DNA from: Theobroma cacao
Taxonomy: Eukaryota; Streptophyta; Magnoliopsida; Malvales; Malvaceae
Reading direction: 5' to 3'
DNA length: 64,000 nucleotides
Assembly: GCF_000208745.1 (NCBI RefSeq)
Contig: NC_030853.1
Coordinates: 1,285,948-1,349,947 of the forward strand
Below the pieces are notes generated by a model. The model was not told the origin of the DNA and did not search any database. It saw only the letters and a list, made by a program, of their open reading frames with translations. Positions 27,347-45,385 of the stretch are shown here, one piece after another (the first letter of the stretch is position 1; every line of letters starts with the position of its first letter). The position numbers were made by a program, and so were the translations under genes.

Positions 27347-30300
27347 TCATTTCCACTCTTGTTCATGATCATGAATAAATCTATAACCTATATTAACATG
27401 AGGAATGTGTGCTATCTTGAACCGTTCTAGTCCTTTATTTCTGTTGCAGTGTTGCTCTAGCAGAGGACAATTACGGATACATAGTACCAAAAGTGAGGGT
27501 GGTAGACCATCTTTAGGCAGAGATGTGAGCTTTGGGCAGTCTGAAATACTCAAACTTGCCAGAGAGTTGAGGTATCTGAAGCCCCTGGAGGATAGGTATC
27601 TCAAGTTTGGGAAATCTTCAATGTCCAGCCTAGTTAGAGAAGTAGGCAGCTTCATTCCTATCTCTTCTTGTGGAAATGACTCAACATCTTGACATCCACT
27701 AATGATGAGTTCTTTTAGAGACTTGAGCTTGTGCAATCCCCAGTGAAATAATGGCTTACATATTTCGGGACCTGTGATTTCAACTGATGTCAGATTGGGA
27801 GGAAAACCTTTGTCTGGGAAGGATGTGATGCTGGGACAACCACCTATAACCAAGCGTTGAAGAGAGGTAAGGTTGTGGAAGCAGTTGGGCAGGGTCTCAA
27901 GTTTGTGACAGCAGCTGATCCATAGCAATATCAGGTTGGCAGCGGGGAACCCTCCCTCTGGAAAGGAAACAAAAGTCCAGGCACTACCTATATAAAATAT
28001 TTTCAGATTATTGAGGTTGTATAGACACTCAGGTAGTGATTTAAGATTTCCACAATCCAATATTGAAATGTATTCAAGAGATGAATCCTTCTGGAACCTT
28101 TTGGATATTGACTCCAACTCTGTGCAACCATAAATATCAAGGTGCTTAAGTGCAGATGGTAACTTTCCCCCGGATGTTACCTCTTTCAGTCTTGTGCAAA
28201 GTGAAACCTTGAGGTATTGAAGTGTAACAGGTAACTCCCCTCTGGCTGACAAGCATGTAAGCAACGGACATGATTTAATAATTAACTCTTTAAGAAGACA
28301 TGTGTTTCTGGTGTTGATATTCTCTTCCTCATCTAGCAAACACTGTAAGCCAAAACAATCTTTGATTGCTAATTTTCTAAGACTTGGAGGCAAAATGGAC
28401 TCCCTAAATAAAACACGTCCCTTGTACCATGTAATGTATAGCTCTCTAAGACAAGCAATGTCGGGGAAGGCTTTTCGCAACTTCTCAAACCTTTCACAAC
28501 AATTCAAAGTTAAACATTCAACACTGAAAGGGATCCCCAATTGTAGCTTCTTGTTTGCATCCTCCTCTGTCTCCAAGGAAATGAGTGGTGAAAAACTACT
28601 AATTTCTAAATAGCGTACAAAATTGAGGCTCCACAGAGACATCAGATCCTTACAAAGACTGAGCTTTAAATTATTTACCTTTTTCAACCCTTGCATGAAG
28701 CCCTCTGTTAGGCATGTCAACTTAGGAATGTTTGAAAGTTGCATCAAGTCCAGTGTGCTGAAGTCAACTGTGCTGGTTTGCACCACTTCTTTGCAGCCCT
28801 CTATCTTCAATTCACTAAGCATTGGGAGGCTAGGAATTGTAACTACTAACTGCTCACACTGACGAATGACAAGCTTTTCTAAAGATGGTAGATAGCTGGG
28901 TAGTTTTCCAGATAACTTGGGGCAATTGCTGATTGTGAGCTCGCACAGGCGAGGAAACTCGGTGTTAGCAACATTGGAAGAAAACCTCCAATCCTTCCAC
29001 TCTTGCATATCTTCAAACTCTAAAGTCTCAAGTGCTGGAAAAGGCTCTAAGACAGCTTTCCCGTAAAACTCTGGGCCAAGACCCTTGACAGCAGACAATC
29101 TTCTGATACACAAGTCCTTGAGTGATGGCAATTGCCCTAGTGGAGGAAAAGATATGCACCTCTCACAATTATCTAACTGCAGGTGCACCATATGTGAGAA
29201 CGAAGAATCTCCGAGCCATTTAGGAAATTTTGTGCCACCATAACACTCAATGCTGAGCTTTTCCAACTTGGTAGAAGGTTGTAGCTTCTCTATTACATCA
29301 GTTTCAACAGTTTCATCTCTTGAATTATCAAATTTAAAGCTCCATTTCAGTGACAAGATCTTTAAGCTCATATCTTTTAACCCAGCATTTGATGCTTCCT
29401 GAGAATCAACCACATTTTCCAACCTCTTAATACTGAAGGACTCTTGAATCAACTTCAATTTCTTTAAATCTCCTATTCCTGACCCAACATTTTTTCCCAC
29501 TACGAATGCAGGCAACATACAGAGATTTTTCAATTCCTTCATTCCCATTGGCATCTCTTCTATTGAATTCACATTAGTGACATCTAGATATTGCAGGTTG
29601 ATTAGCTTGTACATATTTGCAGGCCACTTCTTAATATAGGAACAACTTTTCAATATCAATGTCTGTAGATTCAAGAGATTACTTGTTGATTCAGGTAAGT
29701 TTCTAATTGTAGTATAAGAAAGGTTAAGGTACCTTAGATGTTTCAGATCACCAATTGATTCCGGAAGAAATCTAATGTAATATCCACTTAAAGATAGCAC
29801 CCTTAGGCATCTTAACTTGGGAAGTAAATCAAGAGCTTTACTAGTCAGGTAGCCCTTGTCAAGATTTGGTTTCCCTTGTAGTGGAAGAAAGGTCCTTAAC
29901 CACTCAACACTGTAAAGTTCTTCAATTCTTTTGTGGTTGTCATGTCTGCCACGAAGATAAGCAGAATGGCGAGCACTTTTGGATACCTTGGATTGCTTAT
30001 CATCATCTAACTTGCACTGCAATCTAAAACACAGGTCTCGTGCAGCCCATTCTGCCAGATCAACGATTAAATCATGCATAAAAAATCATGATGAATCCCC
30101 ACTTGATTGTTGAAAAAGTGACCTGCAAAGTAGCTCTTGAAAGTATTCATGGCCCAGATCCTGGATTCGTTGATTCTCTTCCCCCTGCTGAATCAAACCT
30201 TCAGCCATCCATAACAGGATCAACTCTATATCTTCAAATTCATAGTGCTTCAGTAAAGAACTGTAAGCAAAGCACCGTTTCAAATGTGAAGGCAGATAGT

Positions 30301-31549
30301 GGTAGCTCAATCTTAACACTGGGCGTATATCATTTTCCTCACCATATAGACTCCATATGTTTCCATTCAGTACATTCTCCCATTCATCTCTTTCTTTACA
30401 ATATAAAAGGCCACCAAGAATCCTAGCTGCCAATGGTGAGCCTTTGCATTTTTCAACAACTTTGTGGCGAACCAAATCCAAATTTCGACTTGTTTCAAAG
30501 TCTCTGTTTGGAAGTGCATGATCCACAAACACAGACCAACAATCATTGTCTGTTAGAGGATTCAACTTCACATAATCAGTGGCTCCCATTATTACAGCAA
30601 CATTTCTGTCTCTTGTAGTCACAAGGACCTTACTTCCTGGTGCTCCAGCCATTAATGCAAACTTCAGGCTTTCCCACTGACCAGCAATATTCTCTCTGTG
30701 GACATTGTCTAGAAGAAGAAAGAATCGTTTTTGAGATAACTCCTCTCTTAGTCTAAGTAAAGTATAGAACCCTTCCAAGTCCCAAGAACAGTTACATATA
30801 TTCAACAGAGCTTCCTTTGCTACATCAAAGTCATTATCTGATGCATCAAGCCACAGTTTTCTATCAAAATCTTTCAACGCTTCATCATTGTAAATAAGCC
30901 GAGCAAGTGTTGTCTTACCAACCCCAGCCATGCCTACGATGGGTATTACAGAAAAATCACCACCACTTGATCTGTCCCTTAATACCAATTCAACCATCTT
31001 CTTTTTATCTTCATCTCTGCCATAAACACTAAATTGTGTAGGAAAACATGAAGTCAATGGCTTCTTTTGTGCATTAGAAGACATTCCTCCAAAAATCTTT
31101 TCTAATCCGAGAATAGTTCTACGGTTTGAGATTTGCTCTAACCGGGTAGTGATAGAATCTATCCTGGACCCAGTACTAACAGTAAATTGAACAGCTATTG
31201 CATTCAAAAAAGTGGATTGAGTTGGAACTTGATCATGCACCTCACGAGTGGTAGCCTGACGTCCTGCCATCAGCTTGCATCGTAGAGCTTCTGTGGCAAC
31301 TTCATCCAGTATATCTTCCGCGTCATAAAGCAAATCTCTGAGATCAGACATCCACATCTTGGCAGCTCCATTGGTTAGTTGCTTGGTTTCTGCATCTTTA
31401 AGCACATCCTGAATTGTTGACAACATTTTCCTCCACTTCAGCTTTTCCTGAACAACCCCATGCAATGGAAAGTCCAACAATTCATCAGATGCCAATCTGC
31501 CAAGCAGAACCTGAAGCAACCCTGCGAGAAAGGGCTCTCCTGCAGCCAT
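27347..31549 (-). pseudogene. CC-NBS-LRR resistance gene (RPP13-like 1 type) with one in-frame stop
   Basis: Intronless CNL gene, 1400 codons if uninterrupted. It is open from the ATG at 31549 to a TGA at 30086-30088 (487 codons) and then, in the same frame, from TTT TTT ATG through 910 codons to the stop at 27347. The coiled coil carries LYDAEDILDE. P-loop GMAGVGKTT sits at residues 206-214, and RNBS-B GSKVLVTTR is intact. The stop falls two codons before MHDLIVDLAEW (MHD motif). About 20 or more LRRs follow, ending NIGYRFIHDHEQEWK. Other motifs are worn: kinase-2 reads LLLDNVH instead of LLVLDDVW, GLPLA reads GSPLA, and RNBS-D reads CFAYSSLLKHYEF. TGA in place of a likely CGA (Arg) would be a simple CpG change. 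Alternatives are a sequencing error, a truncated CC-NBS protein, or readthrough. Confidence 0.93.
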
Positions 31550-32499
31550 GTTTTCCTGGTATTAATGAGATAAAAATGAAAATATACCAGGTAGAGGATC
31601 TCTTAGCTGGGGAGGTATAAGAAACTTAAGTTTTTCCCTGTTATTAGCTGGCTGAAACTGGGTTGCGATGAAAGTCAAATTGATGTATTCTGCTTCCAGG
31701 ATCTACTTGAGCACATGGCATCATCAATAAACTAAAGTCAGCACAGCTCGGTTTTGATCAAAAATTTTTTATTAAGAACAAGTCAAATTAATATATCTTA
31801 TTGATTGCATTTTATTTAATTTAATCTCTATATTTAAAATCGAAACAATTTAATCTTTGAATTTTAAAAATTATTTCAATTTAATCTCTCTTCTTAACAA
31901 CGACATCCAATTTTACCATTAATCCTGTCATCCATCACTTTTCAGGTTTTGTTCATTTTAACCGTTCAAACCAGCGAAGGACTTGAACCATGATGAACCT
32001 CTGATTTTAGACTTTCAGTCTTTAATGGTAGAAACGAGCTCGCTCAGTTTCAAACTAATATATTCCTCAGAGGAATGATGTGCAAATTTTATAGATCAAT
32101 AGGGGCTAAAAATGTAACCCCATGCAACTACTGTAGTACAAAACTTGCGTCCACAATGATTAGACTAAGGAACTGATTCGATTGAACTTTCTTAACCATT
32201 CACATTCTGGGAAAACGTCAAGCATCTGTAGCTAAGTAAGGATGCAAAAACTGAAAACACATGGCATTAGATTGGTTTATATACGTTACTGTGCAAATAA
32301 GTCGAATTAAATTAACTGAAGGTGACCAGAAATTCCTAGTTCAGTAACAACGAAATGAAAAGAAAAGACTAGCTCTATACATCGAGTGTTCTGACAAAGT
32401 TCGACAACACCTTTAAGGATATATTCATCAAAGCAATGTGGTGTGGAAATATAATGGACAGAAGGATCAAATACAGGCAGCAGATTGTTTCCATCCCTT
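31550..32499. other. NLR upstream region and RABB1b 3' flank
   Basis: Contains the promoter side of the resistance locus (31550-31760), an AT-rich patch with repeated TTTAATCTC/TTTAATCTTTG sequence at 31810-31890, the right half of the direct repeat (31928-32005) and the 3' UTR of the Rab gene (about 32250-32499). Confidence 0.4.
31928..32005. repeat. Right direct repeat flanking the NLR locus
   Basis: Partner of 26374-26452: TCATCCATCA, then GTTCATTTT, then GAAGGACTTGAACCATGATG and AACCTCTGAT, in the same orientation. Confidence 0.6.
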
Positions 32500-35016
<2,517 letters not shown>

Positions 35017-35625
35017 GGTTCTTTACGACGCCGTTTCAAGCTCCTTCGCTCTCTCTGTATAAAATTTTTTCAGAAGAGAGAAGAGACGAGAGTTTGGGGG
35101 AAGAGAGAGAGGGGGAGAGGAATGCAGAAGAAAGGAATACGATGACGTTTGATGAACCGACAAGTTATCTGTTTGTCGTTGCTTAGTTCAAGTTTTGGTT
35201 TGGTTGGAATTGGGAGTTGCTCCCTTTTTTTTTCTGTGATGGGTCTTTTGATACGTATCTAGCAGCTTTTTAAGCCTTTTTCTTTTCATAGTCTAAGACT
35301 CTAATTAATTAAATTAATCTAGTTTTAATTACTATATTTGGTTCTCTTTTCGGGTTGTTTTAGTTTGGGTTTGCTTGCTTTATCTATCTTCATCCCACCT
35401 TGTGCTTCTTCTTTTTTCTTTTTATTTTAATTTAGATTTTGTGATCATGGAACATGGATAAGCATGTTCACATTTATTCATTTGGATTTGGCACATTAAA
35501 CCTTTTATGGAAAAATAAATAAATAAATAGGAAGAAAGAAAATTACATACATTTGAAAAAAAAGTCTAATGATACTTTTAATGTGCATGCTAATTTTAGA
35601 TCTCATGCATAAAATTTATATTTCA
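35017..35625. other. RABB1b promoter and leader
   Basis: Immediately upstream of the Rab ATG is a purine-rich strip GAGAGAAGAGACGAGAG (35074-35092) and GAGAGAGAGGGGGAGAGG, i.e. a CT-rich leader on the gene strand, common in plant 5' UTRs. After about 35200 the sequence turns T-rich, then AT-rich. Confidence 0.45.
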
Positions 35626-35977
35626 GCATAATACTAAAAAAATCTTTAAATTATGTTTAAAAAATTTAAATAAATTTTTTATTTTTTTATTACATCTAGT
35701 CAACTTCTTATATTTTTATTTTGGGTTAAGCAAACTTTTAAAACTAATAGTTGATTAATTGACCTTAATCAAAATGTCATTTGTTATTTTATACTCACGT
35801 AATCATCCATTATGACAAGTCAGCATACCACATTAGTGTCATGTAATATATAAAATGGCAAGTTACATTTTGACTAAATCAATTATTAAAATCCTAAAAG
35901 TTTATTTGACTTCAGAGCAAAAATATAAAGATTTAATTGGGAATAAAATTTATTTAATTTATTTTTAAATATTATAC
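35626..35977. repeat. Foldback/MITE family copy C
   Basis: Begins GCATAATACTAAAAAAATC and ends TTTTTAAATATTATAC. The left arm TTTATATTTTTATTTTGGGTTAAGCAAAC is the inverse of the right arm around GACTTCAGAGCAAAAATATAAAG. The middle is CATCCATTATGACAAGTCAGCATACCACATT. About 350 bp, shorter than copies D to G. Confidence 0.65.
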
Positions 35978-37054
35978 TTTATGTTTACAATGTATGTTAG
36001 AATGTGGGAAGCTTTAGATTCAAATTCATGCAAAAGGATAGCACATGAATTTTCCTATAAATGTGTGATGAACATCTATGAAGATCTTGAATCATAGATA
36101 ACCTAGGGGTGCTCAGATAAGAAGATTTTGTTTGGTCCTAGAGAAAGGCCCGCGCAATGGTTCGAGCTCAACCAGCTTAAAGTGAAAAAAAGTTCAAAGA
36201 TGCAAAGCCAGTTAAAAAACAGCTTAAAGGTTCAAGTATTAAGGTCCAAAAAGTTTAAAATCAACCTAAAATTCCTCATCAACCTCAATTCAACTTAAAT
36301 TAAGTCACCATGTATCAAACAATAGGAAGATGCAAGAATGCTCCCAATTGCCTGTTTTCTTTTAGGTCAAATGCAAGCGTATGAAGTTATATTACCAATG
36401 GCATTAAAGGCAAAGGGGCCTTGCCCTCCAAGGCATCTTTGTCCACATTCTAAAGGTCAACTTCTTCAAGCTAGGGTTGATGAATAGCCCACCAAGCCAC
36501 GCCTCTTTAAGTAGTTGCCGTGTGCTTTGATCCAATTCAGTCCCAATCCATTTTGCCTCTTTTACTTTATATCTCGTTGTCAAAATCAACTACTCCTTTC
36601 TGCTGACCGAAGCTTCCTGCCTTCTCTACAACAACCCTTCCTCCCCTAGAAGATTCTCTAGAGGGAAACCCATGACAGAGGATAACATGCCAACATGGCT
36701 ATCCATAAAGCAGGCAACAGGGAAATGAAAACTAATAGTAGCACTAAAGAATCCAGATTTGATCTTTTGATTTTCAACTAAGGAGGTCACTGGAATAGAA
36801 CAAAGCATTGGATTTATGAGATAATAGGATAAGACTTACCATATATTAGCTGGTCTGAGACTAGCAAAGATAAAAAAGAAATGGTGATGGAAAGATAATT
36901 CCATGTGAATCATATCATTACTAAATTGTTTAAAACACCTCATAAGATTAACCAACAAAATCTTAGGTGACATATAACAATTGCAGAAGAAAAACAGTTC
37001 TTTAACAGAGAACAAGTGCGGCTACAAATCTGATCCGATAACAGTTCAATAGTT
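35978..37054. other. Spacer and 3' flank of the proteasome gene
   Basis: Non-coding as far as I can tell. Short frames at 36404-36589 and 36626-36808 have no recognisable domain. The stretch near 36140-36320 (GTTCAAAGATGCAAAG and GGTTCAAGTATTAAGGTCC) is repetitive-looking but unassigned. The last 150 bases are likely the 3' UTR of the beta-2 gene. Confidence 0.35.
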
Positions 37055-39898
37055 TCACTCTTCCATCGCATCTCCTCCTTCAATGATCTCCACTTTCTCT
37101 TTCAATGGTGTGATTTTTGTCAAGAGGACCTCTGCAACCATAGAAATTAAAGACAAGAAAAAGGAAATGAAACAACCTACAACAGTAACTTGGAAAATAA
37201 TAAGTAATGTTGTTTCAAGATAAAAACAATGCAGAGTTAAGGAGTAATTTCCATGCCTAGTTGCTTAAAACAGCTATTAGACCAATGCACAGCCTTGCTG
37301 ACATTTAAATTCTCTGCCATTTCATGTTGACCAAACATGCTGGTTGCCTAGTTCAATCATGCTACATCCAGACCTTTGCTAAAAGAAACATAGCTTTTTT
37401 TCTTCTTCTTGTTCTTTTACAGAAAGTGAAAACGCATAGAAATCAATATATATATATATATATATAGTAAAAATGGGTTGAAATTGTAAAGCATATGACT
37501 AACCTGTCTTCTTGGGAAAAGAATAGCCCTTGGAGCTGGTGTAAGTGCGAGGATTAGGTTGTAGATGGTTCCTCAAGTATTCCTTGCCAGCCTGAGGCAC
37601 AATTCATTAAAATGAGAAATTTGCATCAACATGAACATAGGATGTCCGTTCCTAAAGTGGCTAGGGAGTAACAACAAACCTTGGTAATTACACAAATATC
37701 AACATTGCTTCCACTTCCTAGGTCATTGAAGATACCAGAGCATATAGCCTCAGTGACAAGTGCTATTCCTTCATCTCTCTGCAAAGAGGAAAGTCAGTGA
37801 CCCAGATTCTATGAACCAAAAATAGGTGTAGTTGCTGCATATTGAATAACACTGATTTATTTTACTTTTACACTGTGTATGCATAAAAAATTTTATTTTA
37901 CATGGAAGACACATGTCGCAAAAGATTTTACATCCAAACCAAATCATATTTGTAAAACATGTTAAGGTAGTCTATGTTTCAAGCTTCAAAATATTGCAAG
38001 AATGGAAATAGGTGAACTTACAGTAAGGCCTCTCTGTATTTTGATTCAAATACAGCATCAAAATATTGCAAGAATGGAAATAGGTGAACTTACAGTAAGG
38101 ACTTCTCTGTATTTTGATTCAAATACAGCCATTGCTGCAAGAGAACCAGAACCCATTGTAGCAAATGGCAATGTGTCGGTTGATCCATGAGGGTATATCT
38201 ACAGAATCACCATTTCAGTGATAAGAAATCAAACTAATACAGAAGAAAAAAAAGCTACTGTCGTTTTGAAGTGCCAAACAGTTGAAAAAAACTCACAGTA
38301 TGCAAATGAGGCCCAGTGACATCAACCCCACCAAGTACCAAAGCAGCCGAGACATAGCCTTGGTAGCTGGACAAATTGCCAAGCAGTTAGAATCACATAT
38401 TCTCTATAGATTATGTAGAGGTATGTTGTCAGCCAAAGAATATCAAAAAGAGAAACTTTACTTGAAAAGGTGCCTCTTGAGAAGGGTCAATGCTGTAACA
38501 ACCCTCGACTCTCTACCAGTATGATAGCGGTGTAATTGAAGCTGTGAACTGACCATGTCTGGGGATATGTATAACACCACAACAAATGGTTAGCTATAGT
38601 AACATGAGAAAGTGAATGTAACAGTTTAAAACCTAGGTGTTAAGCATTCAATTGCAAAAGAATTACTGATGTTTGCAGAACCATATTCAACACCAATTTC
38701 AGAAAGTACCAGTTACTGCCTCTGTATCAGCAGCAGTTCCAGCTCCACAACAGTAAATATTTGGTGCCATGTAATGAATTTTCTCACAATTCTTATCACA
38801 AACTATAGGTCCTTCAGTTGCTCTTGTGTCTGCCCCAAGAATAACGCCATCCTATACAAAAATTCAAGTGAGAATAATGGCATCACATAAATAGCATCAG
38901 AACTAAGCTGGACAGGATAGCCTAGTTATGCAAAACAAATTAGGACAGATAAGCTGCAAATTTCTGCATATCTATCTTCCACATGTTTGAAGATGAAGAA
39001 AAGCAGATGAGAAGTTGACAATAATATGGTGCCGACTCTATTTTGGTCTTTATAAGTTCTGCAGCAGAGATTAACCAACAATAACAATCTCTGCTTCTGT
39101 CCTATGAACTACTAATCAACAATATAACCCACAAAGAACCATGACCACCGTTTAAAATAAAATCACCCAACAAGCCAATCACATTGGTAAAACATTCCAA
39201 CAAAATTTAATCCCATAATTAGTTTCTCTAGTTCACTTTTGTAGGGCCCATCATTTGTTGCTATGATACAAAGCTTAAGCTACAAGCACAAGAGCACAAA
39301 TTGAAATCACAAAGTGGCCACTTCAGCAAAATCCTAAAGCCTAGGACTATAACCAACTATTTCCAAATTCACCTTCAAATAAACCCACTTGGAAGAACCA
39401 ACAACTGGGTAACGACCGACAACACTCTAATTCAACTTCTCTATGTCTATAGCATTCTTTCATCAGCATAATACATCCCTTCTTCGACTCTTTAATCTAA
39501 AAATCAACAATTAAAACCGCCAAACAAGAGTTAAAAGTTCCCATTACTAACCAATCAAAAACCCGCATGAGTATCTAATTAATACACTAACTACAGCTAA
39601 AAGAGACCATTTCTATTCGTAAAATAAGAAAACAGATATTAAAACCCAGATTGAATTCTAAATTATATGCTAAAATCAGATAAAAACACATTTATCTTGG
39701 TAAAATAAGAAAAAAGATTGAAACCCAGAATTCAATTTCCCTCATACTTAGTACCTGGAAGATCAAGCCAACAATTGTGGTACCCGTTTTACGAAAGGAC
39801 GGCGGATTGACACCTTTCTTTGAAAGCATCTCATTTCTTTTACAAAGATCGAAGCTAAACCCGCCCTTTGGAGGCATTTCGACCACCGACTTCGACAT
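37055..39898 (-). CDS. PBB1: 20S proteasome subunit beta type-7 (beta-2, trypsin-like)
   Basis: Catalytic beta-2 subunit of the 20S proteasome. Eight exons: 39755-39898, 38710-38851, 38462-38558, 38297-38366, 38094-38198, 37680-37778, 37504-37591 and 37055-37131. They give 273 codons, the usual length. It starts [14 protein letters not shown]. The propeptide ends in RKTG, and the mature enzyme begins at the catalytic Thr of TTIVGLIF. Further family marks are [55 protein letters not shown] and [13 protein letters not shown]. The tail is rich in Glu/Lys and ends AMEE. PBB1 and PBB2 cannot be told apart here, but Arabidopsis PBB1 sits next to UKL5, which also occurs in this window. Intron 5 (downstream of exon 5) starts with a duplicated splice donor (see 37986-38129). 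Confidence 0.96.
37449..37468. repeat. (TA)n microsatellite in a PBB1 intron
   Basis: About ten TA units between exons 7 and 8 of the proteasome gene. Confidence 0.9.
37986..38129. repeat. 72-bp tandem duplication copying the exon 5 end and splice donor of PBB1
   Basis: Two near-identical units, 37986-38057 and 38058-38129/30. Each holds, on the gene strand, the last 33-36 bases of exon 5, the donor GTAAGTTCACC and the start of the intron. They differ by one inserted base plus two substitutions next to the exon end (AGAGAAGTCCTTACT in the upstream unit, AGAGAGGCCTTACT in the downstream unit). The upstream unit keeps the reading frame and is used in the model. Confidence 0.9.
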
Positions 39899-40870
39899 TT
39901 TTCTTTTTTTCTTCAAATGAATTGAATCTTTGACCTAAAAAAGAATGGGAAAAGCTAAAATCTGAATAAATTTGAAGCAAAACAAAAAACCAAAGCAGCG
40001 GTTAGAATTAGTAAAGATTATATGCGGGTGAGCTCACCGGAAAGTCGAGAGAGAATCCAATCGGAGGGCAGAGGTGGAAGTTCAGTGAAGGAGAAAAACT
40101 GATCGGCTTTAACCTTCGAGAAAACCTATTAGACAAGAAAAGAGTTTTTCGTTTTTTGCTAATAAGGGTCTCCTTACTAACTTATTTCTCATTACGTTCT
40201 ACTTACAAAAGTTATTACATAAAGCGGCTTTGGATTTGTTTGTGTTTTCATTTGTGCCTCCCAAATTTTGCTTGATCAACAATCCCCCGGTATAAAGATA
40301 TTTGTTAAGAACCTTAAGGCTAATATTATTTATAAAAATATTTTTACATTAAATATAGATATTGAAAGATAATTTGATGATTTTTATATTTGAAATAAAA
40401 ATTACAAATTAAAATATGATTTGACCATTGAATTTATTGAAAATTCGCATTTTCACAATCCAATTCTTATTCCTTGCAATGGGTACGGGAAATTAATATT
40501 TTGGTGCAATCCTTATCTTATTGGAGTAAGTTTTTCTTTATTACTGTTAAATTCACTTATCGTCACAATTCATATACGACATTTTCGAATTTTGATACTG
40601 TATTATTATTATTATTATTATTGTTGTTGCACTAGTTTAAGAGATTGATCCTCAACCTACATAAACACATGCATTTTCTTTGATTTTTAATTTCTTCAAA
40701 GAAATTTATCCATGACAACATCATGTACATAACTTGGCTGAGGCACCAATGGGAAACAAAGGCTTTCCATACCACTGAACTTTACACCTGAATTTACCAT
40801 TCTTCCAATGGATATAAACAAATATTAATTTCATAAAAGAGTAGTATGTATCTTATTATTGTGTTTATAC
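39899..40870. other. PBB1 promoter and spacer to the P450 gene
   Basis: Leader and promoter of the proteasome gene (39899-40150), then AT-rich spacer with a (TTA)n run at about 40602-40622, then the 3' UTR of the P450 gene up to its stop at 40871. No gene was seen between. Confidence 0.45.
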
Positions 40871-43638
<2,768 letters not shown>

Positions 43639-45334
43639 TTTTGCTTGATATGATCCCTTGCAACAATTTTCCTTTTATACAATTTTGTCTGTCTCCCTAA
43701 GGGCCGGATTTATGTGTTTAAACCAAATCCACCAGGATTCTTTGTTGTAGTTATGAAATCTGAAAAAGGCAAATAGTTAAAGCTTTGGATCGTGATCTGG
43801 ATTTATTTCCTTTTAAATTAATTATATGGCAAGTAATTTGACAAATTGATACAAAAGAAAACATGCATGTCGGAGATAATACAGATATGTGGCAAATTGG
43901 TATAATGGTAATTGTGGCTGTTTAATTTTTAATGCAAAATTAACTTTGGTTTTAATCTAATAATATATTCGTTGCAAGTAATAAGAATGTTTTTACATCT
44001 TTTTACTAGAAAAAGGAAAATGACATTATTAGATTATGTATGCATCTCAGTACCTTGCAAGATGTCAGGATCTTAGCGTGGAATCATGTGCATCCCACAT
44101 TAAAGAGATATGCTTCCAACGGTAGAGTTATAAATCCCACATTGAAAGGAAATTCTTAAAGAGAAGTCAAGGGAGGATGTCTCATGAATCTCATATTGAC
44201 TGTGTATTAGAGTGATATTGGATATTTAAAGATTCATACCACTTTTAACTTGTAAAGTGCTTTTTATGAAAAAAAATTATGAAGCCAGCAAGTTAAAGTA
44301 GGCAATACTTTACAAAGACAAAATTATGAGGCTAGCGAATTAAATTAGACAATACTTCACAGAGTTAGTGTGAACCCTAACATAGGGCCTAACAAATTGC
44401 ATATGAGATTTTGATTATATGACACAATTTAGACTTAATTTTAATAGCTTAAGAAATAGATAAAACTTAAAGTATATATCCTTTATTTAAAGAGTTGAAT
44501 TTGAATCTCTCATGTTTCTACATGTTCATCCATGTTACCTTAAGTCAACAAAAAAATATTAAAATGATATAATATGTAGATATATATTGTATCATTATCC
44601 TTAGATATTAGTAGTAATTGAAATAAAAATTAAAGGGCACTGAGGCTCACCTAACCCCTCTCCTCCCCTACACCCATAAAGTCTAAAACTATAATTTACT
44701 TCCAAAATGGCAAACATTCTTCCAAGGGCATAGATGCGACCAAATTCTCCATTGTAACCAGGCCCTCCAATACCTAAAGACCCTTTATTTTTTTTGTCCA
44801 ACCTATATGAACACTAGACCCAGGAGTAGTGAAAGTATTGGACAAGTATAAAAATGGAACCAGGGTTCCCTAAAGGAAGAGCAAAGAGGGTCCATTTGGT
44901 TGGTGGGTTTCAACCCTTTATGCAAGCTTAAAGAGAACAAAACTTTCAAAACCTTTTGATTGGGTTTTCTCTTTTGGTGCTCTAAACGGTGTTTGATAGG
45001 GATGTTTGCACCAGACATCCGACCAAAAACACTTGCTACTGTTCAACTCTCTTTGCCTCAATTCAGAACACATTTCTAGGCTTTTTGCAGCTATGAGTTC
45101 CCCCATTGGATATGCGTACGGACCCCTGGTGGAGGCAAAACCCGAATAAAAGAGGAGAGCTTGGTTTTAATTTTATTCTGTTATCATCAGATGTGCATGG
45201 TGCACGTGCAATGGATCATGGTCCCATTTCACTATCAAATGGTTGGCATCTAGAAGAACTAATTAGCTGGATATCATTCATTTTTCAATTGTCATGATTG
45301 CAATGCCTCTTTTGGCTTTTCCTTTTATACATAC

Positions 45335-45385
<51 letters not shown>

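Noticed and set aside
28302..28862. Plus-strand frames of 79-112 codons over the NLR (also 27405-27692 and 30088-30426)
   Set aside because: Shadow frames antisense to the LRR and NBS coding sequence, with no domain of their own.
36404..36808. Two minus-strand frames of about 60 codons
   Set aside because: No domain or known retroelement motif. Possibly a decayed repeat, but not supportable.
44601..45106. Overlapping short frames in the spacer upstream of CYP724B
   Set aside because: No recognisable domain, no splice-consistent partner exons, no conserved motif.
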